From: Ligustrum vulgare
Lineage: Eukaryota; Streptophyta; Magnoliopsida; Lamiales; Oleaceae
DNA: 64,000 nt
Assembly: GCA_963555705.1 (NCBI GenBank)
Contig: OY743184.1
Coordinates: 21,984,859-22,048,858 of the forward strand
Direction of reading: 5' to 3'
The number at the start of each line of letters is the position of its first letter. Position 1 is the first letter of the stretch. This document shows positions 12,190 through 21,601 of the stretch, piece after piece. A program made the position numbers and the translations under genes. A model generated the notes under the pieces. The model had not been told where the DNA came from. It ran no database searches and saw only the letters and a list, made by a program, of their open reading frames with translations.

Positions 12190-12615
12190 AAGGTCACAAC
12201 ACTATATATTTCAAGTTTCAAAAACAAATTTTTTAAGTTACAAATAATTTCAGGGTTACAAATTAAACTCATTTTTAGGCCAACAATCTTTTTAGGTCAC
12301 AATTATCAAATTATTAGATCACAATTAACTAAAAATGTTTTATTAGTTATATAAATTATAAGGTCACAAAATTGTATAATTTTAGGTCACAAAATGATTT
12401 CAGATCACAAATTATCAAACTAGGAGGCCACAAATCGAAATTATTTCTAGGTCATAGTCACAAATTCCAAGGTCAGGACTTATTAAAATAGTCATGAAAT
12501 GTCAAATTAATCGATCTAAGTCACAATTTATTAAATTATTAGGTCACAATTATTTTATACTTGTCAATTATTAGGTCACAATTATTTTATACTTATCAAT
12601 TATTAGATCACAAAT
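12190..12615. repeat. AGGTCACAA short-repeat array
   Basis: The word aggtcacaa or close variants (ggttacaa, agatcacaa, aggccacaa) appears more than a dozen times at about 20-bp spacing. The last two units (12540-12605) are almost exact 31-32 bp copies (attaggtcacaattattttatactt). It resembles an inverted-orientation array at 14810-14990. Probably the subterminal repeat of a MULE or foldback family. Confidence 0.8.
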
Positions 12616-12619
12616 TTCT

Positions 12620-14302
12620 TAAGTATCATTTATCAGTTAACGAAATCATCGACATCGGCTGGCTGAGGTCTCAGTACCACCACCACCACCACCACAGGAT
12701 AGTCCCTGAATATCCTCACCTTTCTCTAGACTCCTGTGACTGCCTGCACAATGAGATTCACCTTAAAACGATTAATCCTTCTGCATAGCATCCAATCACC
12801 ACAAAATTAGTAAAATTTGCACGAGCACACAGAACACCAGAAGCGGTAATGAAGTTCAGTCAAATGGACCTAGTTTGTAGGGCTCAGTGGAAGCCCAACT
12901 TTCAATACTAGAACCAAATCACAATCTCGCAACCACAACATACCAAGTTCGCAAGTGTTCACGATGATATGACACAACAACCCCATCAAGAATATACACC
13001 ACTCATTCAATCCATATACTATGGACGAAGTCTTTAAGTCTATCAGGTAGACCAAAGTACATAGACTAGAAAAATCTCTAAGAAGCTAAACCTAATCAGA
13101 GACAATGTCACAAAAAGAAGAGCTGTAGAAATTCATCAAGACTAATTCCTCAAAACCATGTCTACACCACCAGGAGCAGTGGCGCGGTTGCTAGCAAAAC
13201 TCCACACCACACCACCAGGAGTAACAACACCACTGCTAGCAAAACAAACCACCAGAAGCAGTGGCGCCACTGCGTTATAGATGTGCGGAGTCGCTACTCG
13301 ATCAATGTGTGACACCTCTTCATACCTCAAAACCGCCTTCGCGTCTGGGAGTTTTATACATGGCTGGTTAAGACTTTGCAAAGTGCTCAAGTCACTATCG
13401 GCTGCCGTGTCCGCCGTCAAGCGACCTTGTTGTGATCATTTGCATTGACGTCGCTAGTTGTGCGTTCTGGGAGAGAGAGAGAGCGGGTGGAATCGTGAAG
13501 AAGAGAGATTATAGAAGAAGTTGGGTGGAAATAGATGAAAAATAATTGAATTAGTGTTTGGGAAGGAGGGGTGTAGTTTGGGTAATTAATTTAATTTTAT
13601 AATAATATTATTTAATTATTAAATTTTTTTTTACAACCTGAAATGTGAAGTAATATAAGTTTGACCTTATTTTTTAATTTGGTTCCTATAAAACAGGGGT
13701 ATGTGTAATTTTCACTTGAGACACCCATAGTTATTACCACTTCTCAATTACTCATTTTATTTATTTATTTTATTTATAATCTATTTTTTTCCCAAACACT
13801 AATCAAGCATGCTTTTAGCCTTAGAATAGTTTTTTTCCCCATGCTTGACTCTCGTTTTTTAAAATTTATTTTTATAAGATTCATTTCAATTATACATTTC
13901 ATAAGATCACTAACTTTTATTAATTTTTTAACTATGTATTTCATCATTTTTATCAAATCTATTAAAAATCAAATTCATCTATCTATATCTACATCTATTT
14001 ACAATCTACAATACATAAAAATGATTGATGAACGAGAAAATTTTGAATATCTATTTTGCCCTTATATATTTAGCTATATACCAATATATTATTACCCACT
14101 TATTTAATAATAATAACATTAAATAATTCTTTAAATTATTATTATTATTTAAATTAATTTGAAAATATTACCAACTTATTATTATTTAAATTAATTTTAA
14201 AAATATGCTCTTAAATTAATTTAATTTTAAAAATATGCTCCTAAATGAGAATGATATTTTTATATGGAAATTCTCCTAATTTCACTTGACAATGTTTATA
14301 TA
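12620..14302. other. intergenic DNA with short repeats, no gene seen
   Basis: Contains a (CAC)n run (12678-12695), a threefold imperfect repeat of 'caccaccaggagcagtggcg...ctagcaaaac' (13160-13270) and AT-rich sequence from 13560 on, including a short duplication 'ttttaaaaatatgctc(t/c)taaat' (14197-14245). Bases 13140-13500 are GC-richer and look like an exon/UTR fragment, but no protein is recognised. Confidence 0.55.
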
Positions 14303-14580
14303 GAATAAACTAGGGGTGGATCTATAGTTGGGTAAGCTGGGTCAAATGACCCAACAATATTTCACACTAAGAAGAAAAAAAAAAGGGCTAACTAGGTCTA
14401 ATGATGCTTTTAAATTTTAAATTTTCAAAATCAGGTAATCATAAACAATTTTACCAAATCAGATATTAATCTATTATTAAATCCAAATCCAAACCCAAAC
14501 GTAATAGATCTCATCTACGCATCTCTTTCTTCTCTCTCTTTTCAAACCAGTCGTGAAATAGATCTCTTCTTTCATCTCTC

Positions 14581-14780
14581 NNNNNNNNNNNNNNNNNNNN
14601 NNNNNNNNNNNNNNNNNNNNNNNNNNNNNNNNNNNNNNNNNNNNNNNNNNNNNNNNNNNNNNNNNNNNNNNNNNNNNNNNNNNNNNNNNNNNNNNNNNNN
14701 NNNNNNNNNNNNNNNNNNNNNNNNNNNNNNNNNNNNNNNNNNNNNNNNNNNNNNNNNNNNNNNNNNNNNNNNNNNNNNNN
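14581..14780. other. assembly gap (200 N)
   Basis: Exactly 200 N, probably a fixed-size placeholder. The true distance across it is unknown. It falls in the hAT leader, next to an AT-rich repeat insertion that could explain the break. Confidence 0.99.
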
Positions 14781-14799
14781 CCTAAAAATAACCCGGAAT

Positions 14800-15060
14800 C
14801 AATTAATTTAAAATATATGACCTTGTTATTACTAAGTTAAAAAAATTGTTATTGTGACGTAAAATGACTTGCATTTTGTGACCTTGAAATCTGTGACCTA
14901 CTATTTTGATAATTTGTGATCTAAAAGATTTGAGTTTTGTGACTTAAAATTATATTGTTTTGTGACCTAAACATATATTATTAATAAATATTTTTAATTA
15001 ATTAATTTAATTAATTAAATATAATTACAACCTGATTTTTGAATATTTTCAACTTATATC
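14800..15060. repeat. TTGTGACCT array, inverted relative to 12190-12615
   Basis: Words ttgtgacct, tgtgaccta, tgtgatcta and tgtgactta recur at 20-30 bp spacing. They are followed by 'aattaattaatttaattaattaaatataattacaacctgattttt'-type sequence (a long A/T stretch), whose complement resembles 12105-12190. It is probably one end of the same transposon family inserted in the hAT leader, with its other end lost in the gap. Confidence 0.65.
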
Positions 15061-15825
15061 TTAAAATTAAAATTATGTATAATAAATACCTTATATATGT
15101 ATTTTTCAAAAAAAATAAAAAAAAATCAAGCCCAAAAAAAATTAGGCCCATTCAATAATCGCCAAAGCCGAAACCACGTCATCGGCCAAACCCAATTCCA
15201 TAACCTGATCATCACTGACCACATCTCCCAAATTCTTTGCACTTTCCTATTCCCTGCCAGGCAGCCTCTCGATCTCTCCAGAGACTCCAGTCCCTCACGC
15301 CGGCAACCAGTTCTGGGCAACCACCGCACAAGTCACAACACCAGTTTTTTCGAGCACGACGGCTGACTACGTCTGCATTCTCTCAATTTTTTCGCTCCAC
15401 GCTGCTGGTAGGTAATGAAGCTTGATTTTAAACTTAATATTGTTGATTTCTCTGTTGGTAACGAAGCATTTAAGCTTGAGTAATGTTCATTTCTCTGTTA
15501 AACTTAATATTGTTGATTTCACTGCATTCTCTTCAAGATTGAAGTCTAAAGCATTTTTTTAGCTGAAAATGTTAAATCATAAATGTGTAATCTGTATTTG
15601 TAATCTTTGTATTGATTTCTTTAAAATATTGTATTGATTTTTTCAATATTTCTTTAAAGTATTGTTCATTTCTTTCAGTGTAACCCCTGTATTAATTTCT
15701 TTAATATTATTGATTTCTTTAAATGTGTAATTTGTGTATTTGTAATCTATGTATTCCAGTATTACTAGGAATTTAGGATGTTGATATTTTATGTTGCTTG
15801 ATATCTTATCACAAGTATTGAATTA

Positions 15826-18189
15826 TGGACAAATACTTGAAAATGAAAGCTCCGTTGTCTAGTGAGAACATAGTACTAATGTTTAGTGAGCCATTCAAGA
15901 TGAAGGGGATATTTTGGATAAAATTGATGTTACACAACTTCCTAACTTCCTACAGATCTTGGACTACGAATTCCAATAATGGAATATAATGTTAATGATC
16001 GAGATATGGTTCGAAGAGCGTACTTGCAGTTGGGTCCCTATCAACCTCTCAAGCATGATTTTCCACAAAAATAATGTAGAAAATCAAGAATGAGACGTTT
16101 TCAATCATCTTGGTTACAAATTCCCTTCTTGGTTAGAATATAGCATAGAAAAAGATGCTACATTTTGCTTCACGAGTTACCTTTTCCAATCAAGAAACGA
16201 GCTAGGCAGCAGTGACACTTTTGTAAAGAGGGGGTTCTCAAATTGAAGACACTTCTTCAAGAACATGTTGGAGATCACAATAGTGCACACAGTAAAACTC
16301 GTATTAGATGTGAAGCCTTCATGAATCAAAAGAAAAGTATTTCATCTATTTTTATGAAGAAGTCAGAACAAGAACGAATGACTACAAAATTCGTTTGGGT
16401 GCATCAATAGATTGTGCTAAATTCCTTCTATGTCAAAGGCTAGCATTTCGAGGACATGATGAATTTGAAGGTTCAAAGAATCAAGGGAATTTTCTTGAGC
16501 TATTGAAGTGGTTGTGTGATCATAATGATGAGATTAATGCCGTTGTACTGAAGAATGCTCCAGAAAGTCACAAGTTAAAATCACCTACCATTCAAAAATA
16601 TATTGTAAGTGCTGCTGCCTTTGAAACTATCAATGTTATTGTGAACAATATTGGTGATGGTTTATTTTCTGTTCTTGTGGATGAATCTCACAACATCTCA
16701 GTCAAGGAGCAAATGTCTATTGTTTTGCGTTATGTAGACACAAGAATGGTTGTGTAGTTGAACGTTTTGTAGGTATTGAGCATGTTTTGAGCACAACGAC
16801 TCTCTCACTTAAGGTTGTTATTGATCGTATGTTCTCTAGATATAATTTAAGCATATCTAGAATGAGAGGTCAAGATATGACGGTGCTAGTAATATGCAAG
16901 GGGAGTTTAATGGTTTGAAAGCGCATATTTTGAAAGATAACCTAAGTGCTTTCTACATTCATTGCTATGCTCATCAACTTCAATTAACTCTTGTTGGAGT
17001 GGGAAACAAGCATGTGGAGATTGATGTGTTCTTTGATTTGGTGGATAATGTTGTTAATGTTGTTGGAGGTTCAGCTAAACGTTGTGATCTTTATCGTGAG
17101 AAACAAAAACTCAAAGTTCTGGAAGCTCTTAGTCATGATGAAATATCAAGTGGACGTGATCCTAATAAAAAAACTACACTTAAGCGTGCAGGTGATACAT
17201 GTTGGGGTTCTCACTATGGTTTTGTGCTTAGCTTGATTGGTATGTTTTCATCTATAATTGATGTCATTGATATGATTGCTAATGATGTTCCAAGTGCTAG
17301 AAAAAGAGGTGAAGCACTTAATTTGTTGAACTTGATACAAACATTTGACTTTGCCTTTAGACTACATCTCATGAAAAAGATTTTAGGAATTTCAGATGAA
17401 TTGTCAAAGGCATTACAAAAGAAAGTTCAAGATATTGTTAATGCTATGAGATTAGTGAAAGTTTGTAAAGCACGACTCCAAGAAATGAGGGATGATGGAT
17501 GAGATTCTTTTTTGGAAAAGTTAGCTCTTTCTGTTAGATACATGATATTTTTGTTCCTAACTTGAATGATGTTTATATACCTCTAGGTCGTTCACGACGA
17601 AACAATCAAGAAATGACAAATTTTCATCATTTGCGCATAGATTTCTTTTATGTCATCATTGATATGCAACTTCAGGAATTGAATGATCATTTTTCTGAGG
17701 TTAATAGTGACTTATGTCTTTGTGTAGCATGTTTGTGTCCAAATGATTCATTTTGAACTTTTGACAAGAAAAGATTAATTCAACTTGGTGAATATTATCC
17801 CGAAGATTTTTTACCAATAGATCTCTTGGCACTTGATGAACAACTAGAAACTTATATTTTGGATATGTGGACTGATGAAGATTTTAGTGGATTACGAGAC
17901 CTTAGTGATCTTGGACAAAAGTTGGTGTTGAATAAAAAAATATGAAATTTATCCATTACTTTATAGACTTGTGATGTTGACATTAATTCTTCCAGTTGCA
18001 ATTGCTGCAGTATGGAGTGTATTTTCATCAATGATTCTTGTTAAGACTCGACTGCGCAATTGGATTGGAGAGCAATGATTGAATGATAGTTTGATTGTAT
18101 ATATCGAGAAAGGTACATTTGATAGAATTGATAATGATGTAATTATACGTCGTTTTCAAAGTATGAAAACACGTAGGGATCAAGTGTAA
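15826..18189 (+). pseudogene. hAT transposase (TTF zinc finger, DUF4371, hAT dimerisation) pseudogene
   Basis: Starts MDKYLKMKAP at 15826 and ends RRDQV-stop at 18189. Frames must be changed several times. Recognisable blocks in order are YNVNDRDMVRRAYLQLGPYQP (15980-16045, N-terminal TTF part); the ORF at 16395-16757 with the family's RLAFRGHDE and LVDES blocks; the ORF at 16894-17502 (MQGEFNGLKAHILKDNLSAF, HCYAHQLQLTL, GDTCWGSHYG); 17562-17756 (NFHHLRIDFFYVIIDMQLQEL); and the C-terminal hAT dimerisation part (about 17800-18180: LPVAIAAVWSVFSSM). At least five frameshifts or stops make it non-functional. In a live copy this protein would cut and paste the element. Confidence 0.93.
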
Positions 18190-18554
18190 TAGTGAATCAA
18201 GTTACATTTTGATTATATATATTGGATTTTTGATGTATTATTATTTTTGATTTTCCTTATATTAGATTTGGTACTCAATATCGTTGATTTTACTCCTCTT
18301 GGTCAAAAAGAATTTCGGGGCCGGGAGGGGACCCTCCCTCCCTCCACCCCTACTTTTCAACCCAGTATTGTATAATTCCTGACTCGCCACTGGAATAAAC
18401 TATAGTGATTATTGATAGAAGGTATCGTATGATTTTTAATTATCATTTTGACATAAAAAATGTTGGTCTTGGGTTCAAAATTATCATACATATTGATTTA
18501 TATTTATCATATGTGCATGCGTACATTGCATACAAGAGACGTACAACGCTAGTA

Positions 18555-18655
18555 TTTATTACAAAGAAAGGTGTAATCCACATTTTGAGGGCCCGAATCG
18601 ATCTTGTCATGGGTCACTGGTTCAAGAGGTAGGTGTCAGGTCTTGGTGTATTGTC
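18555..18655 (-). mobile_element. 3' fragment of a SINE at the edge of the pararetrovirus
   Basis: On the minus strand the text 'ctacctcttgaaccagtgac', 'gatcgattcgggccctcaaa' and 'atgtggatta' matches, with about 75% identity, the 3' half of the SINE at 40952-41195 (cctccttaaccaatgactta, gggtcgattaggaccctcaa). The SINE 5' half is absent; viral sequence starts instead at about 18656. Either the virus integrated into a SINE or a truncated SINE inserted at the junction. Confidence 0.7.
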
Positions 18656-19051
18656 ACCCATGTGTCTTTTCCCATCTCCTTTTGGATTACTTGATGATGG
18701 ATTATCATCTTTAATCTCAAAAGTTTCTGGTTTTGGTTCTCTGATTGTTGGTCCAAGTCCCATGTTAGGATCTGCTTCTCTTCCAGTGTGAAATCTTTCA
18801 TGAATGATGATTTCATCTTCACTGTCAGATTCTTTATCTGTTTCAGATTGTGATTCAAGTTGATCTTGATTCTGTTGTTCATTGTTTTTATTGTCCGAAA
18901 TTGCCATAATTTTTTCTTTTATGTCAATGTTTTTGACAATTGAAACAATCTTTTCAAGTTCATTGTCTTCAAATGCCAGTAGAACATTTAAGAGTCCCAA
19001 TTCTTGGCTGGTCTCGTAAATGCTTTCAAGATTTTTCCTGAAGCTTGTCAT
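18656..19051 (-). pseudogene. viral coat protein, N-terminal fragment
   Basis: Starts at the ATG at 19051, which shares one base with the preceding stop (TAATG). The first about 125 residues are open and end in a highly acidic Ser/Glu/Asp stretch (SETDKESDSEDEIIIHERF), as is usual near caulimovirid coat protein N-termini. The reading frame runs on to 18614, but the last 14-17 codons are SINE/host sequence. The remaining coat protein is found at 28970-29093 and 25270-26108, so the gene was broken when the circular genome integrated. Assignment rests on position between the small ORF and the capsid C-terminal part, and on composition. Confidence 0.75.
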
Positions 19052-19341
19052 TATACCAAATGGTCAATGTCAAATTTTCCTTCCGGAATTTCATCTTGTT
19101 TTGCTTTTGTTTTTGGAGAGAGTTCTCCCCTTCTTTCAAAGATTCCAATTTGTTGTGTTGATTTGATCTTTGAAATTATTTTGTTATTTTGATTATTGTT
19201 AATAATTCCTGCTATGATGATAGCAGAATGTTTTTCAAGTAAAATTTCAATTTGTTTTTCAAATATGTTAAAATTTCTTTTAATGTCTCTGATTTCTTCT
19301 TTTATGGAGTTAATTTCTTTTAGAAGTTCTGGTATTGACAT
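19051..19341 (-). CDS. 96-aa coiled-coil viral ORF
   Basis: The ATG at 19341 lies one base after the movement-protein stop; an in-frame upstream Met at 19407 would overlap the movement gene and is less likely. Residues 1-45 (SIPELLKEINSIKEEIRDIK and following) have heptad spacing for a coiled coil, and the C-terminal half is basic then acidic. In caulimoviruses a small coiled-coil virion-associated protein is encoded at this place, just before the coat protein. That role is inferred from position and shape only. Confidence 0.7.
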   Translation of the reverse strand: MSIPELLKEINSIKEEIRDIKRNFNIFEKQIEILLEKHSAIIIAGIINNNQNNKIISKIKSTQQIGIFERRGELSPKTKAKQDEIPEGKFDIDHLV

Positions 19342-19342
19342 T

Positions 19343-20341
19343 TCAATTATCAAATTCTTCTTCTTGATCACCATAAAGTGTTTCGGCCATTTTGTTGACA
19401 GTTTCACTTAATTGTTTGAGTTGTATCTTTGTTTTTCTCAACTCGTCGCTTTCTTTTTCTTTCAGCTTTGGTGGATTTATTTTATTTTGTGAGTTACTTC
19501 TTATGAGAAGTGGTTGTTGTTCCCTGATTAGGGGCCTTTTAGTGTTAAGATCTATATTTATAGATCTTCTTTCTGGTTGCGTTAACCAGTCAAATTCTGT
19601 TTCTTTATTTTCTATGTAATTTGAGAATAAAGGATCGATTTTGATTCCTTTTGGTTCTCTTATTATAACCATGTTGTGAGAATTATGGATTGCATAACTC
19701 ACTAGATATGATATTGAAAAAGGTACATTATTGTCTTTGACTAAGTCTTCTCTTCCGTACTTGTGTACAAACGAGAGTATTCCGTCAAAGTTTTGATCAT
19801 GTAAACTTACTGATAGTCTGGGATAGACTGTAAACAGTAGTTTACCACATGCTAGGTTTCCTTCAAGGGATCCTAGACATCCTTCTTGTGGGTTTTGTAT
19901 TCTTTCATCAATTAAACACATTCGGATTGGTTGATCCGTTTTTTCTGATAGTGTGCTTTTCAATTGTATTCTGATTGCTCCAATTGTAACCCAGTAAAGA
20001 TTTTTGTTATCTTCAAGGTCAATTTTTTGTTTTGCTTGGTTTATATCCTTTTTAGTTAGTAGAGAGATTCCTACTTTTCCGTATGTATGTTGAGCGTTAA
20101 TCGCAAATTCTTTATGCGATACACCGTAATACACATGTTTCTTTCGTTTCATGAATTTATCAATAAATCCTGGTTGTGAAAAAATTTCTTTTGGATCTAA
20201 AGATAAAGTGGTTTTACATATTTTGTCAAGTTTTTCGTTAGAAATTAAAATTTCATTTGAAAAATTTCCCTTTGATTCAATTTGTTCGCAAATCTCCTCA
20301 TGTTCTTGAGATGTTCCTTCATTAGCAAGATTTATGCTCAT
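19343..20341 (-). CDS. viral movement protein (30K-type)
   Basis: 332 aa. The ATG overlaps the preceding ORF's stop (ATGA). Movement proteins of this family form tubules at plasmodesmata for cell-to-cell passage. The central part (about 65-240) has the expected pattern: HVYYGVSHKEFAINAQHTYG, then GNLACGKLLFTVYPRLSVSL with a downstream FVHKYG. The C-terminal quarter is polar and ends in a predicted coiled coil (ELRKTKIQLKQLSETVNKMA). Length matches the family (about 300-350). The frame is intact. The family call is by recognised pattern; no search could be run. Confidence 0.85.
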   Translation of the reverse strand: MSINLANEGTSQEHEEICEQIESKGNFSNEILISNEKLDKICKTTLSLDPKEIFSQPGFIDKFMKRKKHVYYGVSHKEFAINAQHTYGKVGISLLTKKDINQAKQKIDLEDNKNLYWVTIGAIRIQLKSTLSEKTDQPIRMCLIDERIQNPQEGCLGSLEGNLACGKLLFTVYPRLSVSLHDQNFDGILSFVHKYGREDLVKDNNVPFSISYLVSYAIHNSHNMVIIREPKGIKIDPLFSNYIENKETEFDWLTQPERRSINIDLNTKRPLIREQQPLLIRSNSQNKINPPKLKEKESDELRKTKIQLKQLSETVNKMAETLYGDQEEEFDN

Positions 20342-20577
20342 GATTTATAATGTTGTGTGACGTAGTGAATTAAAAAATTAAAAACAGATTCGTAATAATT
20401 TTTTAAAGCTTTATCTTTTTGTTGTCTACAGTTTTCTAAAGAGTCTTTGTGGACTCCTGCAAAAACTTGGTGTCTATAATATTCTTCATAAAATTCACAA
20501 ATATGAAATTCAGAATTTATGAGATGAATATGTGCATGACATGTATAACAATTAATTTGTGTACTAGTGTTCTCCAT
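20338..20577 (-). CDS. second 79-aa small viral ORF
   Basis: I chose the ATG at 20577 because it overlaps the stop of the previous ORF, as the other viral ORFs do; an in-frame Met at 20649 would extend it to 103 aa. The protein has NCYTC near the N-terminus, several Cys/His and a C-terminal NFLIHYVTQHY. It aligns with the neighbouring 79-aa ORF: NCxxC, an aromatic FYEE/WYKE, a Cys followed by a K-rich helix, and F(L/I)IHY...H. Small ORFs are known between the primer-binding site and movement gene in caulimoviruses, but I do not recognise this pair. Confidence 0.65.
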   Translation of the reverse strand: MENTSTQINCYTCHAHIHLINSEFHICEFYEEYYRHQVFAGVHKDSLENCRQQKDKALKNYYESVFNFLIHYVTQHYKS

Positions 20578-20803
20578 AACTATGGTGGCAATTTGCATAG
20601 TGTATGATGAATGTACGTAAATTGTTTTCATAATCTTGTTTTGTTTCAAGACATTTTTGTTCCATATTTAGAGTACAATAAGGATTTTCCCAAAACTTCT
20701 TTGAGTCAATTCTTTCTTTGTACCATAAAAATGCTTCATACTGAAAAGTAAACAATTTGTGAAGTGCATAACAAGCATTACAATTATTGTTTGATTGTGA
20801 CAT
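20564..20803 (-). CDS. first 79-aa small viral ORF
   Basis: Begins 15 nt after the primer-binding site. It has NCNACYALHKLF near the N-terminus and ends with RTFIIHYANCHH, where Cys/His spacing could bind metal. It overlaps the next ORF by 14 nt and appears to be its paralogue. The function is unknown. Overlap of successive ORFs fits the re-initiation translation driven by the family's transactivator. Confidence 0.65.
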   Translation of the reverse strand: MSQSNNNCNACYALHKLFTFQYEAFLWYKERIDSKKFWENPYCTLNMEQKCLETKQDYENNLRTFIIHYANCHHSYGEH

Positions 20804-20818
20804 TTTAATACGTGTAAT

Positions 20819-20831
20819 GGCTCTGATACCA
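20819..20831 (-). other. pararetroviral primer-binding site
   Basis: On the minus strand this reads TGGTATCAGAGCC, complementary to the 3' end of initiator tRNA-Met. It primes minus-strand DNA synthesis in Caulimoviridae and marks the conventional genome origin. Its place between the intergenic region and the first small ORF is the expected one. Confidence 0.93.
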
Positions 20832-21099
20832 ATTTGAGGAAGGTGTGTGCGGAAGTGTATTAATCAAGACATATGATCTCATGCTTGGCCAAATATGTAT
20901 ATAAAAATAAATTTAAGGAGCTTTCAGTATTTAAACCTTCTTGATGTACGTTGTTGGTTGCTGTTTCCTACGTTTCTTTTTTGATCCCACGCCTCACTAT
21001 GTTGAGTTGATGAGCTATGTTTCCCTTGCGACCACTTGCCTAGCGGTACTCCAGTTGCCTGAACTCTTAATAGATCCGTACGTATTTGAACAAAGTAAG

Positions 21100-21310
21100 A
21101 AAAGTGAAGAAAACATTGAACTTTTATTGAAAATAGAAGGTTTAAGAGAAAAACTCTTAAACTTATTTAATTACATATTTTTGATCCAAGTATGGATCAC
21201 TGTCTTGAAGGTGTTTAGCCTTGATACATTTTTCAGAGTAAAATTCAAAAAGAAAATTGAAGCGAAAAATTTCCTCCTCCTTTCTTCTGTCTTTTCTCCT
21301 TTTTATAGTC
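21100..21310 (-). promoter_or_regulatory. pregenomic RNA promoter TATA box and poly(A) signal
   Basis: On the minus strand CTATAAAAAGGAG lies at 21308-21296 and AATAAA at 21128-21123, about 175 nt downstream. In caulimoviruses the promoter precedes the poly(A) signal by this distance; the signal is skipped once and used on the second pass, giving a terminally redundant RNA. Transcription would begin near 21270 and leave a leader of about 440 nt before the primer-binding site. The start site is inferred from TATA spacing. Confidence 0.7.
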
Positions 21311-21383
21311 GTCCGTTGTTCTCCTTTTTCCTGTTGAATTCAGCAGAGTGCCTTCATTCTTCACGTGATTATCTTTAGTAGCC

Positions 21384-21443
21384 TTGTAGCCTTTTTGACT
21401 TCTTTCTCCCAATTTGTAGCCTTTTTGACTCTTTCTCCCAACT
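21384..21443. repeat. 30-bp tandem repeat upstream of the viral promoter
   Basis: Two copies of ttgtagcctttttgact plus (t)ctttctccca lie 30 bp apart (21384 and 21414), about 80-140 bp upstream of the TATA box. Beyond them (21445-21560) the minus strand is almost pure purine. Position suggests an enhancer repeat. Confidence 0.7.
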
Positions 21444-21601
21444 TTTTTCTCTTTCTTCATTTATTACGAGAAATTTTTCTCTCTTTTCTTCTCTTGTCCT
21501 TTTTTCTCTTTCCTCTTTTTCCTTCTTTTGTCTTCTTTTTCAAAATTTGTTACGTCCTTATTAAATAATTTTTGACACGCGTTTCACCGGGAAACTTCTG
21601 G

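Larger units (their letters stand above)
14311..18392 (+). mobile_element. hAT transposon with DUF4371/TTF-type transposase, decayed
   Basis: The element starts TAGGGGTGGATCTAT and ends (inverted) CAGTGGCGAGTCAGG. It is flanked by an exact 8-bp duplication GAATAAAC (14303-14310 and 18393-18400). The subterminal text 'gggtcaaatgaccca' and the 3' 'ggggaccctccctccctcc' are familiar from plant hAT elements that encode zinc-finger MYM-type-1-like proteins. It holds a GC-richer leader (about 15120-15415) with a possible splice donor, the transposase pseudogene, the assembly gap, and a nested AGGTCAC-type sequence. Confidence 0.92.

Noticed and set aside
18614..18655. C-terminal codons of the 145-codon coat ORF as viral
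   Set aside because: This stretch aligns with the SINE family seen at 40952-41195, so it is read-through into non-viral DNA.
20578..20649. Upstream Met extending the second small viral ORF to 103 aa
   Set aside because: The ATG at 20577 overlaps the previous stop as at the other viral ORF junctions and gives a product equal in length to its neighbour.
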